DNA from: Pararobbsia silviterrae
GTDB lineage: Bacteria > Pseudomonadota > Gammaproteobacteria > Burkholderiales > Burkholderiaceae
Assembly: GCF_003628125.1 (NCBI RefSeq)
Contig: NZ_RBZU01000007.1
Location: forward strand, 363-64,362
Length of the DNA: 64,000 bases
Direction: 5' to 3'
This document shows, one piece after another, positions 35,495 through 43,914 of this stretch. Position 1 is the stretch's first letter. Each line of letters begins with the position of its first letter. The notes under the pieces are model-generated. The model searched no databases and was not told where the DNA came from. It saw only the letters and a list, made by a program, of their open reading frames with translations. Position numbers and translations under genes: made by a program.

Positions 35495-36280
35495 TCATTT
35501 CGACGCGAGATAGCGTTGCGGCGACTCCCCGGTGACCTGACGGAACATGGCAATGAACGCGCTCGCTCTACCGTAACCGAGATCCGCGGAAACACGTGTG
35601 ACCGATTGACCTTGGGCGAGCCTCGTGATGGCTTCGATGACCCGGGCCTGTTGACGCCAGGCCCTGAATGTCATGCCCGTTTCCTCCCTGAAATGGCGCG
35701 CCAAGGTTCGCCCGCTCGCGCCGAGTTTTTCTCCCCAGATATCAAGCGAATCTTCGCAGGTCGGATCGGTCAGCAGGTACTCGCAGATCTTGACGAGCCG
35801 GTCATCGCGCGGCAACGGCAAGCTTCCCTGATGGACGGACTCGATACGCGGGAGCACCTTGAGAAGCAAGGCGGCCGATAACGCGGCCTCGCTATTGGCC
35901 TCGTATGCGTGGCCGCCTTCGGCCAGGCTCATGACCAGCTCACGTGCGAATGTCGACACGACAATCAACGTGGGCTCGCGCCATGACCACGGAAGCCGGT
36001 CCGGCTCGATATAGACGCCGCCGATCACGGACTTGCCGACCGCGACGATCGCGTGCTCGACGTGCGGGGGCACCCACACCGCACGGCTCGACGGAATGAT
36101 CCACGTGAGCGACGGCGTCAGCACGCGCACGACACCCGAAATCGGGAAGGAAAGCTGGCCGAAGGCATGCGAGTGCCATCCAAATCCCTCGCCGTGCTGG
36201 TGATCGGTGATCGACGCCGACATGGACCGCGCAAGTCCCCTTTCCTTGATCCCATAACGTCTGAGTAACGGGTTCTTCAT
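35495..36280 (-). CDS. AraC-family regulator with N-terminal cupin
   Basis: 261 residues. The N-terminal cupin has HSHAFGQLSFPISGVV and VPPHVEHAIVAVG. The C-terminal double helix-turn-helix contains LGASGRTLARHFREETG (about 195-211) and VSADLGYGRASAFIAMFRQ. This small AraC/RipA-NimR type often controls an adjacent divergent transport gene. Its divergent neighbour is the siderophore-type exporter, whereas it converges on the catabolic operon. The iron block is thus the more probable target. Confidence 0.85.
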   Translation of the reverse strand: MKNPLLRRYGIKERGLARSMSASITDHQHGEGFGWHSHAFGQLSFPISGVVRVLTPSLTWIIPSSRAVWVPPHVEHAIVAVGKSVIGGVYIEPDRLPWSWREPTLIVVSTFARELVMSLAEGGHAYEANSEAALSAALLLKVLPRIESVHQGSLPLPRDDRLVKICEYLLTDPTCEDSLDIWGEKLGASGRTLARHFREETGMTFRAWRQQARVIEAITRLAQGQSVTRVSADLGYGRASAFIAMFRQVTGESPQRYLASK

Positions 36281-36433
36281 GGGCTGCAGGCAGATGTTGT
36301 CTCAAAGTCGGCATTGTACCGAACACACGTACAAAAGATGTCCAAAAGTCGGCATATGCTGTCTCCCATTCGTTGAACTGGCGAGATATTCTCCCGGTGG
36401 AACAATGGCTTGCGTCCAAATCCGGACCGATCT

Positions 36434-36452
36434 GTTAGTGATTCTCATTTTG
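36434..36452 (+). promoter_or_regulatory. Candidate Fur box upstream of the siderophore transport genes
   Basis: TGAT, two bases, TCAT at 36439-36448 with flanks matching the 19-bp Fur consensus at 13 of 19 positions by my count. It lies 78 bp before ATG 36530 and on the coding side of the AraC divergent region, which is why I prefer 36530 over earlier in-frame starts for the exporter. Confidence 0.45.
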
Positions 36453-36529
36453 AGTTGATCCGTTCGAGGCGATGCGTGCCTCCGCCGATTCAGCTCGATC
36501 TCTTGGCAAAACGTTTTCTGGAACTGGTC

Positions 36530-38167
36530 ATGCGAATGATCGCGATTCTGCTGCGCAGCGCGCGCTGGCTGCTGCCTGTGGCCGTAGTGACCAGCCTCGC
36601 GAGCGGCTTCGGTAATGCCGCGCTGGTGGCCGTGATCAATACCGCGTTGGATGCGCCTGCCACACAGCTTGCGTCACTCGGCTTGCGTTTTGGCCTGCTC
36701 GGGGTGCTGGTTCTGGTCACACGCGTGTTGTCGCAAACGCTGTTCATGTATCTGGGGCAGCGCACGAAGGCGACGCTGCGCATGCAGACCATCCGGCGCA
36801 TCGTCGCGGCAACCTATCCCGACATCGAGAAGTGCGGCGCCGCGCGTCCGCTCGGCGTGCTGACGCAGGACCTGGATACGATCGTTGTGTTTTTCGTCAG
36901 CCTGCCGGCGATTGCGACGCAGGGTGCGGTCATCGCGGGCTGTCTGATCTATCTCGGCACGCTGTCGTGGCCGGTCCTCGTGTCCGCGTTGATTGCGATC
37001 GGAATCGGGGCGTTGGGGTTTCGCATGGTCAACGGGCCCGCGCTGCTTCATCTGCGGGGTTCGCGGCGACGCGAAGACGACCTGATCCGGCAATTCCGGG
37101 CGCTCTTTGACGGCGCCAAGGAGCTCAAGCTGCACGGTGCGCGTCGCGAGGCCTTTGTGGATCAGGAACTGGCCCCTCACGTCGAGGCGGTACGCGTACA
37201 GCGCACGCGCGGATATGTGTTGAATGCCGCCGCGGCAAGCTGGGGCAATCTGGTGCTGTTTGCGTTCATCGGTCTCACGATCTTCGTACTGGCCCGTCGC
37301 TTCGGTGCCGATGCGCACGTGATGTCGGGTTTCACGCTCGTGTTCCTCTACCTGATCATGCCGGTGGAGTCCTTGCTTTCCGCGTTACCGACCATCAGTT
37401 CCGCGCGCGTCGCGCTCGAACGCATCGACCAGTTGCGCGACGCATTGCCGCAGGACATCGCCTCGCGAGCGGCGGCCGACAAGACGTTTTCAAGCATCGC
37501 GCTCGACGGTGTCACGCACCGATATTTCCGCGAGAAGGAGAACGGCGTCTTTCTGCTGGGGCCGATCGATTTCACGTTTCGTCCCGGCGAGATCGTCTAC
37601 CTGATCGGCGGGAACGGGAGCGGCAAAACGACGCTCGCCAAACTCCTTGTCGGACTCTATGCGCCCGAAGACGGTCGGATCCTGCTCGATGGCCGCGCTG
37701 TCGACGCAGGCGCGCGGGAATCGTACCGGCATCTGTTCTCGGTCGTGTTCAGCGATTTTTTCCTGTTCGAATCGTTGCTCGGCTTGCCATCAGGCAGTGA
37801 GGATGCCGCGCGGGCACTGCTGATCGAACTTCATCTCGATCACAAGGTGCGCATCGAAAACGGCGCCTTTTCGACACTCGACCTTTCGCAGGGACAGCGC
37901 AAGCGCCTCGCACTGTTGGTCGCCTATCTGGAAGACCGGCCGTTTTATGTCTTCGACGAGTGGGCAGCCGATCAGGATCCGGTGTTCAAGGACGTGTTCT
38001 ACCGAACGATGCTGCCGGAGCTGAAATCTCGGGGTAAGGCGGTGCTGGTCATCACGCATGACGATCGGTATTTCGATCTCGCGGATCGGACGATCAAGCT
38101 GGACAGCGGACACCTTGTCGATGAAATGGCGCAGCCGGATCCCACGTATGCGGTGGCGATGCAATGA
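36530..38167 (+). CDS. Cyclic-peptide/siderophore exporter, ABC fused permease-ATPase (PvdE/SyrD type)
   Basis: 545 residues from ATG 36530; in-frame GTG 36476 and TTG 36410 exist, but 36410 lies upstream of the Fur-like site. Six transmembrane helices are followed by an ATPase domain with GGNGSGKT (360-367), LDLSQGQRKRLALLVAY as signature and FYVFDEWAADQDP as Walker B. The DEWAADQDP form is characteristic of the cyclic peptide exporter family, which moves siderophore precursors to the periplasm (PvdE) or lipopeptides out (SyrD). Comparable genes (orbE) sit in ornibactin clusters. No peptide synthetase gene is in the window. Confidence 0.85.
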   Translation: MRMIAILLRSARWLLPVAVVTSLASGFGNAALVAVINTALDAPATQLASLGLRFGLLGVLVLVTRVLSQTLFMYLGQRTKATLRMQTIRRIVAATYPDIEKCGAARPLGVLTQDLDTIVVFFVSLPAIATQGAVIAGCLIYLGTLSWPVLVSALIAIGIGALGFRMVNGPALLHLRGSRRREDDLIRQFRALFDGAKELKLHGARREAFVDQELAPHVEAVRVQRTRGYVLNAAAASWGNLVLFAFIGLTIFVLARRFGADAHVMSGFTLVFLYLIMPVESLLSALPTISSARVALERIDQLRDALPQDIASRAAADKTFSSIALDGVTHRYFREKENGVFLLGPIDFTFRPGEIVYLIGGNGSGKTTLAKLLVGLYAPEDGRILLDGRAVDAGARESYRHLFSVVFSDFFLFESLLGLPSGSEDAARALLIELHLDHKVRIENGAFSTLDLSQGQRKRLALLVAYLEDRPFYVFDEWAADQDPVFKDVFYRTMLPELKSRGKAVLVITHDDRYFDLADRTIKLDSGHLVDEMAQPDPTYAVAMQ

Positions 38168-38315
38168 GTACCGGTGCCCTGGACATGACGACTTTCGTAC
38201 GCCATCGATCGCTCGGACCGGTTGTTCGATCATCCGTCGCCTATACGATGCCTCACGCGAACGCGTTTGCGAAACCTGCCGATGGCCGCGTGAGCCACGC
38301 GATCGGTTGCGCGCG

Positions 38316-39296
38316 ATGAACAACGAAACGGGACGTGGCGTGGTGTGCGCTCGGCGCGATTTTCTACGGCGTACGAGCTGTCTGGCGGCAGCGGCAGCGG
38401 CATCGGGCTTGGGCATGCTGACGGGTCCGCAAGCGGTCGCCGCATCGAAGACACCCGATCGGATCGTCGTCATGGACTGGCCGCTCACGGAAACGCTGCT
38501 TGCGCTGGGTGTCGTACCCGTTGGGGTGTCGGCACCCGACTGGTACCGGCGCGTCATCGTGGAGCCGCCGTTGCCGTCGAATGTGGTCAATGTCGGCCTG
38601 CTGTATTCGCCGAACTACGACGTGCTGGACGAGCTTGCCCCGGACCTGATGATCATTACACCGGGTCATGCGCCCGCGCGTGCGCTGCTTGAGCGGCTGG
38701 CGCCCACGCTGACGCTTGGACGATATACGTCGAGTGCACAGCCCTATCCTGCATTGCGCGCCGAAACGATGCAGATGGCGCAGGCGGTCGGCCGGCGTGA
38801 CGCGGGCAAGAACGTGCTGGAGCGAACGGACAGTGTGCTGGCGGAGGCGAGGGCGCGTCTGGCGCGCCGTGCGGAGCGCCTGCGCCGGCCCGTGATTGTC
38901 GCGGATCTCATCGACGACCGGCATCTGCGTGTCTACGGAGCGGGCAGCTTGTTCGACGCGATGATGTCGACAATCGGTGTGACAAACGTTATCGGTCCGA
39001 GTGGAGGGGCCTCGGCGTGGCCAACGGGATCGGGTGGTTTTGCAGTCGTGTCGATGCAGCGTCTTTTCGAGTTGCCGCAGGCGAGTTTGCTGCTCACAGG
39101 CGATATTCGTCCTTCGCAGCGCGCGGCGTTGGCGCAGAGCGCGATCTGGCAGGCGCTGCCGTCCATGACGTCGCGGTGTGCGGCGGTCTTGCCGGTCGTT
39201 GCGCCGAATGGCGGTCTGATTTCGATGCAGCGCTTCGCGCTGGGCGTGGAGCAGGCGTTGACGCAGATTGCCGAGGGCGGAGGCGGCCTTGGCTGA
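38316..39296 (+). CDS. Iron-siderophore periplasmic binding protein with Tat signal
   Basis: 326 residues from ATG 38316. The N-terminus CARRDFLRRTSCLAAAAAAS has a twin-arginine motif (RRDFLRR) before a hydrophobic core, then a cleavage region near AVAASK. The mature part is a class III binding protein of the FhuD/FecB type (RIVVMDWPLTETLLALGV, with LLERLAPTLTL in the middle). It would capture ferric siderophore in the periplasm and deliver it to the FhuB-like permease immediately downstream. The stop overlaps that gene's start. Equivalent position to orbB. Confidence 0.85.
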   Translation: MNNETGRGVVCARRDFLRRTSCLAAAAAASGLGMLTGPQAVAASKTPDRIVVMDWPLTETLLALGVVPVGVSAPDWYRRVIVEPPLPSNVVNVGLLYSPNYDVLDELAPDLMIITPGHAPARALLERLAPTLTLGRYTSSAQPYPALRAETMQMAQAVGRRDAGKNVLERTDSVLAEARARLARRAERLRRPVIVADLIDDRHLRVYGAGSLFDAMMSTIGVTNVIGPSGGASAWPTGSGGFAVVSMQRLFELPQASLLLTGDIRPSQRAALAQSAIWQALPSMTSRCAAVLPVVAPNGGLISMQRFALGVEQALTQIAEGGGGLG

Positions 39297-41298
39297 ACTC
39301 ATTTCCTCCGGGCACATGCGCGCCGCGCGTCACTACTGCGTGCCGATACTGTGTTTGCTCGCGGCATCGGCGGCGGCCCTGACGGCGATCGGCGTGCATG
39401 ATGAACTGCGCGGCGCGAGCTTCTGGCTTGCGATCGAGCTTCCGCACCCGGCCGATTTCCATCAGCTCCTGGTGCGTGACAGCGTGTTGCCCCGTGTCGC
39501 CGTCACGCTGCTTTGCGGGGCGGCGCTGGCCTTGGCGGGGACCCTGTCACAGCAGGTCCTGCGCAATCCGCTCGCCGAGCCCATGACGTTGGGCGTGCTG
39601 CCCGGCGCCTATCTGGCCGTCACGGCGGCGGCGATCTGGGCGCCCGCGTGGCTGGACACGCAGAGGGAAGTGGTCGCGCTTGTCGGCGGCGCGGTGGCGA
39701 TACTCGTGGTGTTAGCGCTTGCGTGGCCTCAACGGATGTCGTCCCTGGCGGTGATCCTCGCCGGCATGGTCGTGAATCTCCTGTTTGGCGCGCTCAGCAT
39801 GGCGATCGCGTGGACCCACTATGAAATGCTGAGAGGCGTTTTGATCTGGGGGGGCGGTGCGCTCGATCAAAGCGGCTGGGGAACGACGTCGCGGCTCGCG
39901 GTCTGGGTGGGCTTGATGCTGCTCCCGGTGTGGTGGTTACGTCGTCCGCTTGCCGCGTTCGAAGCGGGTGACGCGACCGTCCAAAGCCTGGGCATCAGCG
40001 TGCAGCAGATGCGCGTCGTCGCGCTGGCGGTCACCGTCGCGCTGGCCGCGTGTGTCGTGGCCACAGTGGGCGTCATCGGTTTCATCGGCCTCGCCGCGCC
40101 GGTCATTGCGAGACTCGCGGGTGCGCGGCGGGTCGGTCAACGGCTGGTATGGGCTCCTGTACTCGGCGCGCTTCTACTCTGGGCAACCGACGAGCTTGTC
40201 CAGACGGTTTCGAAAAGCGATGTCCTGTCGGGCCATCTGATTCTGACCGGAACCGTCACGTCACTGCTGGGGGTGCCGTTTCTCATCGCGTTGCTCCCTC
40301 GATTGCGCGCGGCGCCGGACATCGCATCGGCCGATCGTTCGCACACGTCGGTACATCGACCTCGATGGACTGTTCCAGTTTGGATTGGCCTGACGCTCGC
40401 GACGTTCGGCATATCGCTGCTATTCACGCGCGGTTTGCATGGGTGGCGGATCCTCCCGCATTCCGATCTGCTTCTATCGTGGGGACTTCCGCATACGCTT
40501 GCCGCGATGGGGGCCGGCGCATTGTTGGGGCTATCCGGCACCCTGCTTCAGCGCATGACGGCGAATCCGATGGCGAGCCCGGACTTGCTGGGCGTCAGCT
40601 CGGGCAGTGCGCTCGGCATGGTCGTTGTCTTGTTTGCCGCGACACAGGTGAGCCCCATGGGGCTGCTCGGCGGCTGCGTGGGCGGCGCCGTCGCAGCGCT
40701 CGGCCTGCTGCTCTGGCTGGGAGGTCGGGCGGGATTCGCACCCGAACGAATGGTCCTCGTCGGCGTTGCGTTGAGTGCGTTTTTCCAGTCGGTGGTCGGC
40801 GCAGTCATGGCCGGCGGGGATTCGCGCGCCGCGTTGTTGTTGAATCTGATGCTCGGCAACACGTACTTCGTTCAGCCTGCCACGGCATATTGCGCCGCCG
40901 TGCTCGCGCTTGTGGCGCTGATGCTTGTTCCGCTTCTGGGCCGCTGGCTGGAGGCCCTCGCATTGGGCGCCCGGTTTGCGCACGGCATCGGCGTGCCGGT
41001 CGTTTCGGCGCGCTTTGCGGTGTTGCTGTTTGCCTCGGTGCTGACCGCGGCGTCGACGCTGGTCGCCGGGCCTTTGACTTTCGTGGGGTTGATCGCCCCG
41101 CATCTTGCGAGATTGTCGGGCGCGCGCAGGCCCGATAAGCAGGCGCGTATCGCCGCGTTGATCGGCGGCGTGCTCATGGGTTTCTCGGAATGGTTCGGCC
41201 GCCAGATCATGTATCCGGAGGCGATGCCGGCGGGCCTGATCGCGACGTTGGTGGGCAGCAGCTATTTCATTGCGATGGTGTTGCGCCGAAGGACATAG
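39289..41298 (+). CDS. Fused iron-siderophore ABC permease (FhuB type)
   Basis: 669 residues from TTG 39289, chosen because GGAGG at 39279-39283 is 5 bp away; the start overlaps the preceding stop (TTGGCTGA). Two FecCD-type permease halves are fused in tandem, about 20 membrane segments in total. Each half shows its own GAALALAGTLSQQVLRNPLAEP / GALLGLSGTLLQRMTANPMASP-type motif (shown here in part) and a coupling loop ending in GLAAPVIARL or GLIAPHLARL. It needs a separate FhuC-like ATPase, which is not encoded next to it. Confidence 0.88.
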   Translation: MAELISSGHMRAARHYCVPILCLLAASAAALTAIGVHDELRGASFWLAIELPHPADFHQLLVRDSVLPRVAVTLLCGAALALAGTLSQQVLRNPLAEPMTLGVLPGAYLAVTAAAIWAPAWLDTQREVVALVGGAVAILVVLALAWPQRMSSLAVILAGMVVNLLFGALSMAIAWTHYEMLRGVLIWGGGALDQSGWGTTSRLAVWVGLMLLPVWWLRRPLAAFEAGDATVQSLGISVQQMRVVALAVTVALAACVVATVGVIGFIGLAAPVIARLAGARRVGQRLVWAPVLGALLLWATDELVQTVSKSDVLSGHLILTGTVTSLLGVPFLIALLPRLRAAPDIASADRSHTSVHRPRWTVPVWIGLTLATFGISLLFTRGLHGWRILPHSDLLLSWGLPHTLAAMGAGALLGLSGTLLQRMTANPMASPDLLGVSSGSALGMVVVLFAATQVSPMGLLGGCVGGAVAALGLLLWLGGRAGFAPERMVLVGVALSAFFQSVVGAVMAGGDSRAALLLNLMLGNTYFVQPATAYCAAVLALVALMLVPLLGRWLEALALGARFAHGIGVPVVSARFAVLLFASVLTAASTLVAGPLTFVGLIAPHLARLSGARRPDKQARIAALIGGVLMGFSEWFGRQIMYPEAMPAGLIATLVGSSYFIAMVLRRRT

Positions 41299-41551
41299 CG
41301 CAACGCATCGAACGGGTTGGACGACGGATCAAGAAAACATTGCGGTATCAGACGTGGAAATGGAAATAAGTCGCATTCATTCGCGCAAGGAGACCCGTTT
41401 GACATCGTGAGCGATGAGCTCGGATGACGAACGCCGACGCGGGCGCGGATGTGTCAGGTGGCGGAATTTTCGAATCGCTAGCCCAGGCGGGGAATGGGAA
41501 TTTCGGCAGGCCGAATTCCTCGCTTCCAATTTTAAAAAAGAGGAAAGACTG

Positions 41552-43735
41552 ATGAAGAACCAGCACGCTATGCATTCAATTTGGACAACTAATAACTTCA
41601 GGCGAAGCGTCATTGGAATGGCCGTGGCCGCTGCGTGGATGGGAAGCGCTTATGCGCAGAGCGTGTCGGCGGACGGCGCCTCGGATAGCGGTTCGGCAAC
41701 CACGACGACGCTCCCTACGGTGACGGTGACTTCAAAGCCCGACGTCGACGCGACCACTGAGGGATCGGGTTCGTATGGCGCGCAGGCGGCGACGATCGCG
41801 GGCAAGGTTCCACAAGCGCTCAATGAAATTCCGAATTCCGTCTCAGTGATCACGCGTCAGCGCATGGACGACCAGAACATGGCGACGCTTGAGGACGCGA
41901 TGCAGTACGCGACGGGTGTCGAATCCGTCTCATACGGCGATACTGCGTACTATTCGGCGCGAGGCTACCAACTGGGCATCGAGTTCGACGGGATATCCGT
42001 CATGCAAGGCATTCAGTACATGCCGCAACTGGATCTGGCTTTCTACGATCGCATCGAGATATTCCGTGGTCCGGCGGGGGTGACGGATGGCGTGGGCAAC
42101 CCGGGCGGGACGGTGAACATGGTGCGCAAGCGCCCTCTGGACACGTTTCATATCGACACGGAAACCCAGGTGTCGTCCTTCGGCGGTGTACGGCAGGTGG
42201 TGGATGTGACCGGGCCGCTGAACCAGGACGGTACGCTGCGCGGACGGGCTGTGATCGTGGGCGCCGACGAGCATCAATCGATTGATCGCTATCGCACCAA
42301 GGAAGCGGGATTCTATGGAATCCTCGAATACGATATCGATCCGCGCACCACCGTTTCGCTGTCGGCGGCACATCAAGTGAATCCGGATTCCGGACTTGAT
42401 TTCGGTGTCGGCGGTATGAAGGATGGTCTACGCTTGCCGACTTCCTATTCGCAGAACTTCAGTCCGGACTGGAACTACAACCGCAACATACTCGACGAGG
42501 TCAACCTCGATCTGACGCACCGGTTCGAGAACGGCTGGAAGTCGACGACGACGGTGCTTTATCGCTACTACAGTACCGACTCGCTCTACGCTTTTCCTTT
42601 CGGGGCCACGGGCGCCGACCCATACAATCAGCTGTATCTGGGCGAAGCACAAAGGGACACGTATAGCTGGTTCGGAGCGGACACCAATATTTCCGGGCCC
42701 GTGCATGTATTCGGGCGGGATCACACCTTGACCTTCGGCGCGAGCTACAGTCAGCTCAACGCGTCGGAAGAGTTTGGTAGTGCACTGCTTGGGACGTATG
42801 ACGTCCTGAATCCCAATGACATTCCGAGGCCCGATATTCCCTATTCGGCCGAGAGTTACTCTGCGTATCGCTATGAACAGGGCGCGGTGTACGGACAGGC
42901 GCGCATCAAGATCACCGATCCGCTTTCGGTGACCTTAGGCGGCCGGGAAGTCTGGTTTCAAGAGACGTCGGAATCCGGTATCGGTGAACCCTGGAGCGTC
43001 GACACACGCCTGAACGGCAAATTCATTCCGTATGCGGGTCTTGTTTACGACATCCTCCCGAATCTCTCGGCCTACGTGAGCTATTCAGCGGTTTTCGAGC
43101 CCCAGACCGGGACGACCGTCGGCGGTCAGGGGATTCAGCCCGCATCCGGCAAGCAGTACGAGGCAGGCTTCAAGGGCACATTCCTGAATGGGCGGCTTAA
43201 TGCGACCGTCGCGGCTTTCCGCATCGATAACGACCACTACGAGATCAGCGATCCCGTGAATCTGGGCTATTACCTCGATGCCGGACAGGTACGTAGTCAG
43301 GGTTGGGAGGCTGAAGTCAACGGCGAGCCGCTTCCGGGCTGGAACGTCTACGCGGGCTATACGTTGCTGAACCTCGACTACACGTCCGGCGCGAGTGCCG
43401 AAGCCGCCGGTCAAGGGGCGGGCCTGGAGGAGCCGCAAAATCAGTTCAAGCTCTTTACGACCTACCGCTTCCAGCAAGGGGCGATGCGCGGATGGTCGGT
43501 GGGGGGCGGGATGTATGCACAAAGCGCGACGAGCCGGTTGAGCACGATCTATGAGCAGGGCGGTTACGCGATCTTCAATGCTCAAGTGGGCTACCAGTTC
43601 AACAAGCACGTCAACGCGACGTTGAGTCTGAACAATATATTCAACCGCGAATATTACGCGCGGACTCCGGGCACGTATTTCGGTCAGTTTGGCGATCTGC
43701 GGAATGCGATGCTGACTGTGCGCACGGATTTCTGA
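41552..43735 (+). CDS. TonB-dependent siderophore receptor without signalling domain
   Basis: 727 residues from ATG 41552, preceded by AGAGGAAAG. Signal peptide ends near GSAYAQSV. The plug domain includes IPNSVSVITRQRMDDQNM and IEIFRGPAGVTDGVGNPGG; the 22-strand barrel ends with NAMLTVRTDF (terminal Phe). There is no STN domain between signal and plug, so it is a plain importer of the FhuE/OrbA type. It is 253 bp downstream of the permease and could share regulation or have its own iron-responsive promoter. The ligand is probably a hydroxamate siderophore, given the FhuB-like partner. Confidence 0.88.
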   Translation: MKNQHAMHSIWTTNNFRRSVIGMAVAAAWMGSAYAQSVSADGASDSGSATTTTLPTVTVTSKPDVDATTEGSGSYGAQAATIAGKVPQALNEIPNSVSVITRQRMDDQNMATLEDAMQYATGVESVSYGDTAYYSARGYQLGIEFDGISVMQGIQYMPQLDLAFYDRIEIFRGPAGVTDGVGNPGGTVNMVRKRPLDTFHIDTETQVSSFGGVRQVVDVTGPLNQDGTLRGRAVIVGADEHQSIDRYRTKEAGFYGILEYDIDPRTTVSLSAAHQVNPDSGLDFGVGGMKDGLRLPTSYSQNFSPDWNYNRNILDEVNLDLTHRFENGWKSTTTVLYRYYSTDSLYAFPFGATGADPYNQLYLGEAQRDTYSWFGADTNISGPVHVFGRDHTLTFGASYSQLNASEEFGSALLGTYDVLNPNDIPRPDIPYSAESYSAYRYEQGAVYGQARIKITDPLSVTLGGREVWFQETSESGIGEPWSVDTRLNGKFIPYAGLVYDILPNLSAYVSYSAVFEPQTGTTVGGQGIQPASGKQYEAGFKGTFLNGRLNATVAAFRIDNDHYEISDPVNLGYYLDAGQVRSQGWEAEVNGEPLPGWNVYAGYTLLNLDYTSGASAEAAGQGAGLEEPQNQFKLFTTYRFQQGAMRGWSVGGGMYAQSATSRLSTIYEQGGYAIFNAQVGYQFNKHVNATLSLNNIFNREYYARTPGTYFGQFGDLRNAMLTVRTDF

Positions 43736-43754
43736 CGCACTGGATTCGACACGC

Positions 43755-43779
43755 GATGGGGGCGGCGGCTGCCCCCATC
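43755..43779. terminator. Strong hairpin between convergent TonB receptor genes
   Basis: Perfect 9-bp stem GATGGGGGC / GCCCCCATC with a 7-nt loop, 20 bp after the stop of the plus-strand receptor and before the stop of the minus-strand one at 43915. No T-run on either side; probably a bidirectional terminator. Confidence 0.6.
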
Positions 43780-43914
43780 ATCGTCGCGCGAGATGCGTCA
43801 TCCTCTTGACGGCTGCAGGTCGACTCATATCGCCAAGCGCGCTTCCTCCTCGTCAAATCCCTTGGCATTTTTAAGCACCATCGACAGCGGTCAATTCGAC
43901 AGATGGCGAGAGGC

